Shown here piece by piece: positions 22,362 through 34,217 of a DNA stretch of 64,000 nucleotides. The notes under the pieces are model-generated. The model ran no database searches and was not told the DNA's origin. It worked only from the letters and a program-made list of their open reading frames with translations. Origin of the DNA: Micropterix aruncella (Eukaryota; Arthropoda; Insecta; Lepidoptera; Micropterigidae). The translations under genes were made by a program, and so were the position numbers. Location of the stretch: the NCBI GenBank assembly GCA_944548615.1, contig OX155955.1, positions 8,595,631 to 8,659,630 of the forward strand. The letters are read 5' to 3'. Position 1 is the first letter of the stretch; each line of letters starts with the position of its first letter.

Positions 22362-22929
22362 TAATACACATAATCATGTATGGCAGGAATACGGTGATAA
22401 ACAATAAGCGATAAATGAGTATGATGAAATTAACTTTTATTGAATATTGTTTTATTTTTCAACATAGTAACATTTTAGATTTATATGCTTGATTCTACAC
22501 ATAAAATAGCCTTTCGAGAGTAAAACTCTTAAATCCCCATCTCATAAAAATGCCTTTAATATTGGAAATAGATAGAAACCTATAAGAAGTTCAGATTAGT
22601 ATAAAGGTTTTTTCAGTACTCCAAAGTCAGCTTCAAAGAAAGCCGTCGCAACTCTGGTCTTGTATGCTGGGGCGTTATCTTGGTGAAACAAAACAATTTC
22701 AGCGAGTTTGCCTCTTCGTTATCACGTATTTTTTTCGCGTTTTTTTATTTGGTTAGCATATACAGCCCTCGTTTAAATACATCCATGATTAAATTATTCA
22801 ATCATCACTATCCCTTTTGTTTCAATAATGTGGCTATGCCAACTCGTCTTGATTTTGTATAATAGACCCATTAATATGTATTCTAATACAAGTCCTAAAT
22901 TTTATTTTTTGAAATAGTACACAGTGCGT

Positions 22930-23030
22930 CCCCACTTCGCACCCCCAAAATTGTACAAACTGCTTGCTTTTGCTGTAGGATCACACCCAAAATCGTACAA
23001 ATTGCTTTCTTTTGCTGTACGATCACTTTT
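22930..23030. repeat. Tandem duplication, ~55-bp period
   Basis: Two imperfect copies of a unit containing CACCCAAAATCGTACAAATT and GCTTTCTTTTGCTGTACGATC stand side by side. Confidence 0.8.
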
Positions 23031-23039
23031 TGACACTCG

Positions 23040-24425
23040 GCAAAAAACCCAGATAAAATTAATAAAACATACATGGTTAGATTATACAGCATCCGATTCG
23101 CTCACCAGAAATTTTAATTTCCTAAGGACATAGATTGCTGTAGCTAGGTTTATACACATTTGTCAATATGTGACGTCCATTTTATCGTTTTTTCGGTGGT
23201 GGTCTGAAATAAACAGTGAACTACACATGGAAAAATTAGGACACCACGAAAATTAGAAGTATCAGTATCTGAAAAAAATTACTTCACATATATTTAGCAT
23301 ATATAGAAAACAACGTCATGTACACACGTTAAATTCCTTTTCGGAACGTTACTGAGCATGCGTTATTTGATGGTTAGTTATACGTGACATCAAGTATATG
23401 GCGAGTGTGTTTAGAGACCGATTGCAATTTAAAAACATTAGTTTTAAGCTCTTCTCATTTTTATTTACCACGCTTCATGCTATATTTTCTTCGAGGATTA
23501 AAAAATACATAATATTGAGTAGTCAATTGGTTTTAATTTTGACGTATATTATTTTACTATCTCACTTTGAGGTATGGGGCTCAACTATCCCAGGAATCTT
23601 ATTAGTTACTATAATTTAATTATTAGTCAGGAATAAAATTTTCATTTCTACAATAATCATATTATGATATTATGTAGTTTCTCGTTTATCATAATATATT
23701 ACGGTAACATCAAAGATATAAACGTGGCTGATATTTTACAGCTCTCATATCTTTACGATCTGGAGCACTTTGCATTCTTTGCCCATAAATCTGTAATAAA
23801 TTTCGTACTTTTTACTTGCAGAATCCGCATCATAGCTGTGGGATATAATCATATTTTACTGTATAAATTTACCTGTATATTAGAATGGTTACTACGAGAA
23901 TAGATGGAAAGTTATATTTAATTTTTTGCAGAAAAAAATAAATAAACTTCCGTCTTGTGGTATCTTTTCCATTTATCGTAATCGTATAAGTCTTGTATTC
24001 TTGCTATAGCAAATAAGATTCGAGAAATAGTGTAACGCATAAATTTAACGCTACAACTACAGTTTTATTTCGACTTCCCCGTCGATATTTCACTCTTATT
24101 TTATACATAGTTTACAGAGCCCTCGTAGACAAAGAGCTCGCTGCAGTATATTTTTTTTTTAAAGATGCAGGGAATGGGAGTGGATGATTAAGTAATTACA
24201 ATAGTTAAAATAATAGATAGCAATTTAGTTAGAGATAGACAAACTAACATTTAGACGACCAGCAATTAAGGCAAAGATTGTTTAGTAGAAGAGGTAGAAA
24301 AGTACTTGGAACGGGAAACGTGGTTGAAATTTATTGATGGAAGTAAGATATTGATTACTAATACCGTCTTTGTCACTCACATCAACCGAAAGTATTTTAT
24401 TTGCTTTATAAACAAGATAAAATAT
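23040..24425. other. Intergenic, nothing recognised
   Basis: AT-rich. Small open frames (23398-23619, 23664-23903) are hydrophobic through T-richness only and carry no motif. Confidence 0.45.
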
Positions 24426-24430
24426 ATTTA

Positions 24431-24492
24431 TCGCGTGAAGATTAGCGCACCTGTCGTTTCGGCGATGCTGCAACCGTTATCCATGGTAAATT
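24431..24492. repeat. Half copy of the foldback repeat seen at 33.7-34.1 kb
   Basis: TTTATCGCGTGAAGATTAGC and GTTTCGGCGATGCTGCAACC match one arm of the palindromes at 33681-33830 and 33886-34137. The complementary arm is absent. Confidence 0.6.
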
Positions 24493-24499
24493 AAAGGGC

Positions 24500-26605
24500 C
24501 GACGTCATCCGTTGATATTATGCGCGTAGACTGCAAACTGCTGTTTTTATCACGTAGATAATAAAGGTGTTGGTGCGGCAGGGTTGGCGCGCGTCAATTT
24601 TTAAAATCCGCAGTGCACACATTACTTACTGTATCTTGTGTCGTATCGTTACGCTCGGCTATAGGCTTTGAGAGTTTGATTCTACGCAGTAGTGAGTTTG
24701 ATAACGTTATCTCTATTGAAGTTCGAAGTTCTTCTCATTTTAATTACTTACCGGATCATGCGAAGAAAGTAAAATTGTTCTGTGGATAGCACAGTGGGAT
24801 CTGGAAACTGCACCCAATAGTTAGTTCCGCTATCTATCCAATACATGTTTGTAGATTGCTGATTTTTCTCGCTCAAGGTTTTTAACAGCTTTGATGTATT
24901 CTATCATTCATGTGGATATTAGCAGTGGCGTTTGTCCAACGTGAGCTAACCCACAGCTGTATTTGATTTTATACACACCCGGGGTTTGCAGTGGTATTAC
25001 ATCCTTTACACGCCTCAGAGATCGAGCTATACTCTGGGTCAGTCTGAAGTTCGTTTATATCGAATTTGTTTAGCATCTTCTTATTCGATCTGCCACGCTC
25101 TTGACATATGGTAGGAATGCTTGGTATCTGGTCGGTTTCTGAGTTTCGTCTGTATTGGATCGTCTGCGTGTCTCGCGGTATTTGTCCGTGTCTCCCGTCA
25201 CTATTTTTCCTAAGGACGTCATTGACTTGTTTTACCTACTGTGACAAATGCTCAACACAGCATAGATCGCATGCTCGATAAACGAGCGACCTTTTAACAA
25301 TTTAATATGAATTTCTTTATAAAATAATGTATAATTACGAAATAAATCCTCTTTCGCCCTGGCGCAGATCCTAGAAAAACGAAGGGTTCCTTGCTATAAA
25401 TACAACTAAATAATATTAAATAAATATTATACAGGCTGTTCGCAATAGGCCTATATTCCTTTAAATGGGTAACCTATTTCGAGAAACTACAGTTTTTCAG
25501 AAAAGACAGTTTTTTTTTTTATTTTGACTGTTTTCTTTTATGAACAATCAATATTTTATTAGGTACTAGAGGGTTTTTGGTACCGGAAAATATTTTATAT
25601 GAAAAACTGAGTTAAAAATCATCTACAACCTCATTTGATTTATTCCGAGAAAAAAACAGATTATTCGAAAGATGGGCATAAAAAATGCTTTTCCTCGGTT
25701 ACCAAGGCCTAAATCGAATCTGTTACAGATCATTTTCAATTCAGTTTTTTATCTAGTAAAATATACCGTTAAAATAAATTTCTTTATATACAAAACATGT
25801 TTTACGGTTAAAAGGTCAACATGAAATTTTTTGACCAATTTTTATGTAGTTTCTCTTTACATACATTGTTACTCCTCGACAGGAGCAACGGCCTGTCGCG
25901 ACACTCTATATATATATTGAAAAATATTATTTAATGAAAATGGAAAAAGCATCATTTAAATAAAGAATGAGAAAGCAACACTTTTAATAGGAATAATTTC
26001 TGAAGAAAATGATATACTCGTAGATGATAATATGTCTAAATGGCATTTTGGTTATATTTGTAACCGAGGCGAAAATAGCAGCTAATAGTGAAACTGGTTG
26101 TACTTCCTATCTATCTGATTTTTTTTATATAAGTTTGGAAGAAAATAATGGTAAAGTAAAATCAACATTAAGGAATGATTGACTTATATTTAAGATTCCA
26201 CCGAAAGCGTTTTTCTATTGCCCTTATTTGCAATATTTTGAAATGATCGTAGAGTTTAAATATATTTAAACGCATGAAGACAATTGATCATACATTGCCA
26301 GCAAAGAAAATATATTTAAAAATAATATAATTGGTCCAAAAACAAGTCATCATTTTTATAATGCAACAGTCTCTATCTTAATTATTCTGAGAAAACTTGC
26401 AAAAATCTGCTAAAGTAGTTTTGGACGAGACATGCTACTGACGTGTACTAGTATATATGGGTATAGCATAGCGCCTCACGTAGAACATTAGATATCTACT
26501 TCTTATATCCACTGTTTATTTTTTTTGTTATTATCCTTTACGGAAAAAGCCTACCTTAATGTTTAATGACAATTATCTTACAGGCGGCCGGCTTTTTATA
26601 ACATC
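24500..26605. other. Intergenic, nothing recognised
   Basis: About 2.1 kb without a supported feature. A GC-bearing stretch at 24900-25260 has no long frame. Confidence 0.45.
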
Positions 26606-26612
26606 ACTTGTC

Positions 26613-26719
26613 TGTAATCATGCGGTCACCCATCAAAGTACCTACTGACCACGCCCTACGCTGCTTGACTTCGGTGATCGGATGGGAACCTGTGTTTTAA
26701 CGTGGCTACGAACGTTACA
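26613..26719 (-). pseudogene. 5S rRNA pseudogene or 5S-derived SINE head
   Basis: The minus strand contains CCGATCACCGAAGTCAAGCA, then GGGCGTGGTCAGTA and GATGGGTGACCGC in the order and spacing of 5S rRNA, including the internal control region (A-box AGTCAAGCAGCG, C-box GGATGGGTGACC with changes). The 5' part (AACGTTCGTAGCCACGTTAAA) is diverged. An insertion (GTAGGTACTT for GTACTT) and a 3' end that leaves the 5S sequence after ACCGCATG argue against a functional gene. Non-LTR-mobilised 5S-headed SINEs (SINE3 type) are a known alternative. Confidence 0.8.
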
Positions 26720-26984
26720 ATTGACATTACTACTGTCCCCTTATTTCTATTATCCCCGGTCTACCCAAATGATATCGGCAGTGAGATATCTGACTATCGC
26801 ATAGGAGAGCAGGCAAACTCTGCTGGCAAATGTCTCATCTGCCTCTGCTTACCAAATAAAAACTTTCCTTTCCGGTCGGATTCGTAGTGTTAGATTTATG
26901 GCTTTCCTGGTTTCGTGCGCTTCAGATGTCCGCCACGCGTGTGCTTCAACTAACTTCCCACCACATAAATAAGAATTATACGAG

Positions 26985-27556
26985 GGGCCACTGAAATTTT
27001 CCGGAATGAGTGAGAAAAAATTACAATGTATGATTAAAAATCAATATTTTTTTCTCAATATATACTCCGAGAGAGTTTATACACTTTTTATACGTTCATA
27101 ACATTTATTCTACTCCTACGTGGTGACCATTGAACCATGTTTTTCATATTCTAGGACAGCCTCTTATGGCGATGAAAATCGTTGTTTCTCATAATTGTTT
27201 CCAATTTTTTGGGAACAAGATGTTCCCACGACACAAGGTGCCAAGTTGGGACTATATAGAGATGGCTCATGAGTTTTAAGTTTTTCGCATTGTAACAAAA
27301 ATCCAAATTTGCGTGGCATGTTATGTTTCCAAAAACATGTTGCACGCATTGCAACATGTTTCGCATGTATTTCTCGTGTTCTTTTTATATTGGTCTTACT
27401 CAGTTTTTGAGTTGTTTCGTAATCATGGTTCAAAATCTTAAAGCATATCTCCAAAACAATAAAAATCGCTAAAAGCTTTGACATTTGACCTGTCAAAATA
27501 GAAATAGCCGTATTGCACGGCCCTATAAAAAATGACCCTTCTGGTGTTCTTGCCAT
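26985..27556 (-). pseudogene. Probable mariner-family transposase remnant
   Basis: The minus-strand frame 27556-27164 contains EPSLYSPNLAPC followed after about 20 residues by KQRFSSP, resembling the mariner C-terminal 'PYSPDLAPxD...RFSSxEEA' region with the aspartate lost. Downstream at 26985 the plus strand has TATACGAGGGGCCACTGAAA, like a mariner-type terminal repeat (TA then CGAGGG, compare 20338). No matching opposite end was found. The N-terminal part of the frame is not recognisable. Confidence 0.5.
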
Positions 27557-27559
27557 GAC

Positions 27560-28760
27560 AAAAAAACAAAAGAGATTTACTTAAAAAATCAAGTTCAAAA
27601 GATTTTTTTAATAAATGTAATAAATATTACAACAAAAATATTACTATTTTATTGTAAATGAGTTGTCATGAGTTTTTTCTTTAATCTCCTAAAGTTGGTA
27701 TATTGACAGGCAGTTCCAGTCTGTCCAACCTAGCCACAGTCATTGAGGGGGGACATTGTTTCCAAGATGGCGCGAGGAGGAGAACTTCTGACTCGCGCTG
27801 GACGACAAAAAACCCGCTAAAAGCGTAGTGATCCGCGAGGTTGTGTGCACCAGAAGTGCGGCGTTTTAAAGTAATGTGGGCAAGGTCTCCTATGTTTGCG
27901 TGTTTTTGGCTGTGCCGCCTTTTATTTCCGAATGTAAATTCAACTCTACAAATCGGCCAACCGTGCCCTGACTTTTCTCGCCTGGATGTCCATTTCAACT
28001 GGAAAACATATCACATGTCACATGTCTGAAGTCTGTACCCCATGTCTGAAGAAGAGGTTAACCGAGCTACCGCAATAAAGGACTTTTGTTTTCATAACTT
28101 TTAATTTGTAGTTTTATTTTAAAATTGTGAAGGTTTATTCTCCGTTTTGCCAAATTTAGTGCCAAACCAAATTTTTTCCCCGACCCTGTGGTTGTTTTTT
28201 CATTTTTCGGTCATAACCTAACCTATGATTTTTTCTTTTTCGCGTTTTGTATAAACTCGATGCCGCTCTTGTGTTTGTTTTGGTATAACGTGATAGGATC
28301 CCTAATCTCACGTTATAGCATTCAAAAATCTGTTTGTGCGGACGTGTGATAGCTGTCGTTGTCACGTGGTAAGATGATGCAGCGTTTACGGTTGTTTTCA
28401 CGGAGTTCGTAATTAGCTTCCGGCAAGCAAATGGTCGTGTACAAATCAGCATTCAGGATACCGTGATTCTCCTAAACATGTATCCAGTTTTCGTAACAAC
28501 ATTATTTGCTTATAAAAAACAAATTGGATTTTCACTGTACAATAAATATTGTTTCCTTTGCTTTCATTAACTTGTTCGTGATTGAGTACAAGCAACTGAG
28601 CAGTATCAAGTGGCAGAGTAATTTCTAAGAGTGGATCTATTTAATTGAATGTATCTGATTCTTTCACGTTAAGAGCCTTATTACAAAATAGCGTAGGTAT
28701 TCTTTTAAAATGAGTTGAAAAAATGAACGCATTTTTTTTTGGATGTAACTATAAAAGATA
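27560..28760. other. Intergenic, nothing recognised
   Basis: Open frames at 27681-27998 (minus) and 28156-28452 (minus) have no recognisable domain. Composition is somewhat less AT-rich between 27700 and 28020. Confidence 0.4.
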
Positions 28761-28766
28761 GGATAA

Positions 28767-28791
28767 ATAAATAAATAAATAAATAAATAAC
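28767..28791. repeat. (TAAA)n microsatellite
   Basis: Six to seven TAAA units. It may be the tail of a lost retroposon on the plus strand, but no body is recognisable upstream. Confidence 0.85.
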
Positions 28792-28799
28792 TATTCAAC

Positions 28800-30120
28800 C
28801 CTGGGAGAAAACCGCGGCACTGAGCGCTCTTCTCTTGCGCAAGCAAATATATACACAATTTCTAATTGTTTTTTGCAGTGTTTTCTCCTTTCTAATGACA
28901 ATAATTTATATTATGTCGTATTGCTAAAAGAGTGAACTTTAATATAGTATAAGTATTATATAAGAATCTTATTTTATTTCTGAGAAAATTAGAATGATAC
29001 AGGAAGATTTTTTTTTAATTTTGTGTAATTGTAAGTAATGTATACCTTGGATATGTGGTCAAAAAACGAAAAAATAAAGCCGTAGTGTACATCAAGAATA
29101 CATGACGGACATAAAAAAAAATAGTATACGGTTTTCGTTGTAGTGATATTACTGTATTAAGGAGCTCAAAGTTTGCCTTCCGAGCGTTTTACGAATAACG
29201 ACTTTTGGAAAATGGGCTGAATAAGTAAATAATATTCGTTATATCTAAAATTAAAGGCCGCTATGGTCAACATCAAGAAATGGTCCAGGTAATTCAGTAA
29301 TTAAAGTTTGTAGAAATCTCTTCATTTCTTGGAATTAGAACGCCAAAAATCCACTTTTCTTGCCTTTCTGGAAAAAATATGTGATAGGGCTCTTAATAGT
29401 TTCTATATCCAATAATAGTAAAACACGACTATTATAGTTTATTTCGTCGTAAAGTTGCTTTAAATGATAATTAGATAAAATTTTAATGTTATAAAAGATA
29501 GCATTGTATAAAACATATAATTAATAATTCTTGAATAATAACCCAAAGGTAGTGCTGTTAAAAAAAATATTGTTCTAGAGGCAGAAGTAAGCGACTAAAA
29601 TGTTTTTTAGGTTTCTATTTCTTTATAGTTCTGTTATCGAAGAGAGGTGTCATATAAACCAGGAATAACAGATCTGGGGTCATCCCTATTTGCATTGTTT
29701 GTAGTTTTATCATGTAGACTATGTGAAGTACGTCTTTTCTGTTTTTTAGTAATGCATTCTAATATTGTCTATTTTAAATACATTACGATACAATTGATGA
29801 AATAGATAACATCTCTAATAGTAGTTGGTATTGCTCCGCTACTCAGCCACGGTCGTAAAAACTGATTCTCGGTCAATCTAGCCCAACAATGGGAAATTGT
29901 TATTCCCTAAAATGACGTTACATCTGGATCGTACAAGACGTCTATATTTCTAGATCCTAAACGACCGTCGCAAATAGTAAAGGTTCGGGTAGTATATTTT
30001 GGTTCTTTTACTGTTTGTTGTTATTTCTCAGGACTTTTAATTACGTGATCACTACAAATTTCATAGTGGTTACGTCATCATATTTAAATTTATAGTGCTT
30101 AGGTCTCCTGATCTTACTTT
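28800..30120. other. Intergenic, nothing recognised
   Basis: AT-rich, no frame above chance, no repeat match found by eye within the window. Confidence 0.45.
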
Positions 30121-30124
30121 GTAA

Positions 30125-30330
30125 AGTTTCGGTTTCGATTTCGGACAAGTTTACCATTTTCCGTTGGAATAAAATTAAGGGAATTGCATTTGAATTCTGT
30201 CGATCGATTTTAATAACAAGGTTACAAGCACTAATATTAATAAACACTTCATAGTAGGATTGGTTGTAAGAAATTTTCGTATGACAATAAACCCGCCAAT
30301 TGTGAAATATCACAATAAAGATTATAATCA
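30125..30330 (+). mobile_element. SINE, copy 4, lacking the tRNA head
   Basis: The body from TACCATTTTCCGTTGGAATA through TTGGTTGTAAGAAATTTTCG and the CCCGCC block to ATATCACAATAAAG follows copies 1 and 2. The B-box region is absent, so this copy is 5'-truncated or eroded. Confidence 0.7.
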
Positions 30331-30929
30331 AATTTCATACCATGACCAACTGTGGTTTGAAAATGACCTCAATTTAAAGGGACTATATAGTCTTCCATAT
30401 CACGAGACATTGTCTGTGATCCGTCCGGCGTAGCTTGTCTCTCCGGGACCTCTCGTCTTCTTTCGTCATCCCGTGAAAACAAATTAACATCTACTGTGCG
30501 CTCCTGAGATAGTGGTTTAAATGAATTAGATCCCTTCTCCTTTAGCTGTGCACGTGCCTTGCCACGTCGATATAAATTTCGAGTTTCCATTTTCGCAATC
30601 CATCCTTTGCTAGCTTCTTTCTCCCTTTCACTCACATCCCTTACTTTTTCCACTAATGCCCATTATATATTCATGTTTTATTTAGAGTTTAGTCCATAAT
30701 ATCTACTATTTGATGGTAAATAGAGGTATACTAATCTTCGCTTTTCTAGGGCCAACTCGCCTAGCGCCACGTAACGAACAAAAATCGGCCTTGCTCGGTC
30801 CCCGCACAGTGTAACACATAGTTGGGGAGCCAGAGACAAAAAAGTGCAAGAGTGCAAAAACATAATGTGTTTCGAGTTCTTTGTTCTCTACGCGAAACAT
30901 TTGTTTGGAGTCTAGTCATGATCAGACTG

Positions 30930-31165
30930 CTTCATAATCGAACGCGTGGCGTCAGAATCTCTATATTGCGCCATTGCGGCACAGTAGACCGATGCGTGAC
31001 ATGTATGGATATGCTCCGTCTGACCATATGTTTCAAGTTCTTTATTGCATTTACTGTCTACTGATGAATTTTCAGCTTTCCAGCTTTGTGGATTCAAATC
31101 AAAATTACACTTTTTCCAGCTCTTGCCAGCTCCAGGTGTCCCGAAATCTGGCCTGGAATTCTACA
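30930..31165 (+). repeat. Unclassified dispersed repeat, copy B (matches 11690-12062)
   Basis: Shares CGGCACAGTAGACCGATGCG, TTTCAAGTTCTTTATTGCAT, GATGAATTTTCAGCTTTCC and CCAGGTGTCCCGAAATCT with copy A in the same order. A related phrase, TTTCGAGTTCTTTGTTCTC, also occurs at about 30868-30886, so the repeat may extend further left or hold an internal duplication. Confidence 0.6.
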
Positions 31166-31401
31166 ACCAAAATACTGTCTGATCTCAAAGTATCAGCTTT
31201 TCCAAAACGCTTGCACTTTTTGTCGCTGGCTCTTGGCCTAAAATGCCACAGCTTTCAGCCTCTCCAAAATATGTACAATTTCTATCTCCATTCATATTGG
31301 CATCTCGCCTCGCTGACCTATAGTATCACATACCTAAATAACCACCTAAAATATACAAAGTTACTCTACTCTCGATTACATTTCTCATCACCTACATTAT
31401 T

Positions 31402-31570
31402 TTTTTTTTAATTTTAAAACTTTATTCATTTCATTTTTGTACATTTAGCCCCATTGTTATCAATGTTATAAGTAACTCGGAAAAATTGAACACCGAAATG
31501 CAGCTAATGCTCATTGCCAACCTAACTAGGACTAACTGTCCCGTATCTAGGCGGGTCAGAGTAATTAAAA
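31402..31570 (-). mobile_element. Retroposon 3' end on minus strand
   Basis: A T-rich run at 31400-31412 is followed by TTTATTCATTTCATTTTTGT and, at 31519 onward, CCAACCTAACTAGGACTAAC, a diverged form of the CCTAACTAGGCC module. Only the 3' UTR is visible. Confidence 0.5.
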
Positions 31571-31899
31571 TAAGTAATACAACTTATGTAACAATTAGCC
31601 TAATTACCGTGAAAAAACTTTTTATTTTTATAAATAATGAATGTACTAAATTAAGATTGAATAATATATAATTATAAATAAATAACATTATAATACAAAT
31701 CAAAACACTAAATTTGTACGAATAATACATTGTAGGTAATACAATATGGCAAATACACATATACGTAAATACGATTTCAATAAATAATAAATGATTTATG
31801 ATATAAACATATTTAAAATTTAATAAAATATATAAATACAATTATGAAAGCACTGCTAAAAAATATGAAATAATATAAATAAAAATATGATATGATATA

Positions 31900-32246
31900 C
31901 ATGATGTGGCGTAATGAATGGATAACCCTGTACCTATAGATAGAAGACATCATGGTGGTCCATTTAATAAAAAATGACGTTAGTAAAAGTCTCACGGTTT
32001 TCGAGATAATCGACATTTTTAGAAATTCTGAAAAATTTCACCGTTTGCCACTCTTTTTAATGTTAAAATTGCAACTAAAGGAGTTTTCTCAATCTGTTTT
32101 TTAAATAGTAACCTTAGATAAGTGTGCTTTGGAATGTAAACCACTATTTCTGTGCCTCTTGTTTCTTTTTGTTTTCTTACATTCAACTTTACATTTTACA
32201 TTTTTTACTTAGGTATAGGGTTATCCATTCATTACGCCACATCATG
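31900..32246. mobile_element. TA-flanked MITE with ~37-bp inverted repeats
   Basis: The left end CATGATGTGGCGTAATGAAT at 31900 and its complement ending at 32246 form a ~37-bp repeat with about one mismatch, continuing GGATAACCC. TA lies outside each end (31898-31899, 32247-32248), the duplication of Tc1/mariner-type elements. The 347-bp interior has no frame worth calling. Confidence 0.85.
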
Positions 32247-32267
32247 TACTATTAATATTCATCATAA

Positions 32268-32982
32268 TCTCTACTAATATTATAAAGAGGTAAAGTTTGT
32301 GACGTTGTAGGAAGTAATCTCTGGATCTACTTAACCGATTTTGAAAATTCTTTTACCAAGAGAAAGGTTCGTTGTTTGTCAGTATCATAGGCTATATATT
32401 AATCCGAAAAATAAAAAGACTTTTTCGTGGTAGTCGGATTTCCAAAGTAAGTCGGAAAAAACGGTCGAACAAAAATGTTCCTAACGGAGAGATATACGAT
32501 TAAGTTCTAGGGAAAAGTTATAGAGCTTGATAATGCCTACATAAAAGTCAGCGACAGTATATGTCTAACTTTTATATTTAAGTAACAAACAGTAGTATTT
32601 TATATTTAAATCGTTAGCTCATGTTTATTGGTCATAGTATCAACAATTTTGAATTATTATTAAAATAAGTAAATTTATCGTCTCAAGTGTTTAAAACAAA
32701 AGACTTTTCCATTTTACTGCATATAATTTCACTTTTACTGCATAAATGGTTAAAGAGATAAGACACTCACAAATAAGACACTCACAAAAAGACACTCACA
32801 AATAACGGTAATATATTCAAATTGGCATGCAAATACGTACATACATATGCAATAAAAATATAACCCTTCTTTTGGCAGTCAGGAAATAAATCATAGCACT
32901 TAGTACTAACCAAACCACACTCATAATTTAATCACAAGTAAAAAGTTTTACCTTCCAACGAAGTGGGGCACGGGTCAGCTAG
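32268..32982 (+). mobile_element. Non-autonomous Helitron
   Basis: It begins TCTCTACTAATATTATAAAG after an A and ends CACGGGTCAGCTAG before a T, the A/T insertion and TC...CTAG termini of Helitrons. The phrases TACTAATATTATAAAG and CGAAGTGGGGCACGGGTCAG are typical of lepidopteran Helitron ends as I know them. At 715 bp it lacks any Rep/helicase sequence. A clear GC-rich hairpin before CTAG is weak here. It starts only ~20 bp to the right of the TA-flanked MITE. Confidence 0.75.
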
Positions 32983-32989
32983 TAATTTA

Positions 32990-33635
32990 TATAAATATAC
33001 AATTTTATTTTTAAATTAACCGTTATACATACGCTTTACAAACCAAGTTTTCAGATTTTTAGACCTTCCTAATTCGAATAAACATTTATTAATATTGTCT
33101 TTAAACTCTTGATTGTTCTTTAGGTGTTTCCATGTTTCCTCTATGTCGAAATGAAACGAATATTCTGGCAATGCCGACGACAGTGATAGAATATTCCAAA
33201 GGAGATGAAAAATGCTCTGCTTGCATTCCCGCGGAGCGTGCGTCACAGCGGTTGCGCTTTTTGCGCTTTTATTTCAGCGCGTCACCAAGCATCTCGCTTC
33301 AGCTTCAGCACGCGAAACGCCTCTTCCGCTGACAATGCAATTATGCTATGATTTATAGTAGGAACACCGAAGACTGCCAGCGGAACCACTTTGTCTTGAA
33401 ATAATGCGGAGAGAAGTGGAACCAGTTTTAAAATAACAATTACTCGATTCGTTGCTTCGCCTGGTTTATAAGTAGTTAACATATATCGGTTCAACAATAT
33501 TCCGTCCCTGACCCACGTTTCAAAATTGGGTGTTTCGGGAGGAATAACTCGAAAATGAAATTTACGAGTTAATCCATAATTGACAATCAGCCGAAATTGT
33601 ATGAGCGATCGCATTACTGAATACTTATTCCCATA
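32990..33635. other. Intergenic with two unassigned minus-strand frames
   Basis: Minus-strand frames 33614-33282 (110 codons) and 33246-33016 (76 codons) do not join and match no family that I recognise. They could be fragments of a decayed transposable-element protein. I give no product. Confidence 0.35.
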
Positions 33636-33640
33636 TGAAA

Positions 33641-34217
33641 TCGAAGACTATCGCAGTTGTTTGATATAATAAAAAGATTTAAAAACGAATTTATCTCGTG
33701 AATTTTGTATCACCTGACGTTTCTGCGATGTTTCAATCACCGTTGTACATGATAGACTAACCTTGTACAACGGCGATTGCAACATCGCCGCATCGGGTGC
33801 TACAAAATTCACGAGGTAAATTCGTTTTTAAACCCATGTATAACCTATTCCCATGTATATAATCGCAAACCTAATAAAAAAAACTTATTCGCAACCTAAA
33901 TGAAAAATAAGTTATAAATAAAATAACAATTAATTTACCGCGTGAAGTTTGTAACACTGGATGTTTCGGCGATGCTGCACCCGCCGTTGTCCAGGGTAGA
34001 CAAAGGTAGATAAGTTAGACAGCCTACCCTGGACAACAACGGTTGAAACATCGTCGAAACGTCGAGTGTTGCCAACTTCACGCGGTAAATTCCTGTTTAT
34101 CTTATTTATAACTTATTTTTCAATTATGTTGCGAATAGGATTTTTTACTTGTTTTTTTTTAATTCACGCGGTAAATTCGTTTTCATATTATTTATGTCAA
34201 ACCGCGATAGTCTTCGA
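33641..34217. mobile_element. Compound foldback element
   Basis: Outer repeats TCGAAGACTATCGC (33641-33654) and its complement (34204-34217) enclose two successive palindromes. Palindrome 1 (33681-33830) has arms ACGAATTTATCTCGTGAATT and the complement. Palindrome 2 (about 33886-34137) has outer arms TGAAAAATAAGTTATAAATA (33901, perfect to 34122) and inner arms with TTTACCGCGTGAAGTTTG. A lone arm of the same motif follows at 34161-34185. There is no coding capacity; class unknown, consistent with MITE/foldback elements nested or duplicated. Confidence 0.75.

Noticed and set aside
25430..25510. Possible terminus of a DNA transposon (AGGCTGTTCGCAATAGGC)
   Set aside because: No complementary end or target duplication could be located nearby.
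26613..26719. A functional 5S rRNA gene
   Set aside because: There are insertions, a diverged 5' end, and the 3' end departs from 5S before the terminal stem; no T-run terminator at the right place.
27681..27998. 105-codon minus-strand frame as a conserved protein
   Set aside because: No recognisable domain and a competing frame on the other strand; composition alone can explain it.
33282..33614. 110-codon minus-strand frame as a transposase
   Set aside because: No catalytic or zinc-finger pattern could be found, so a family name would be invented.
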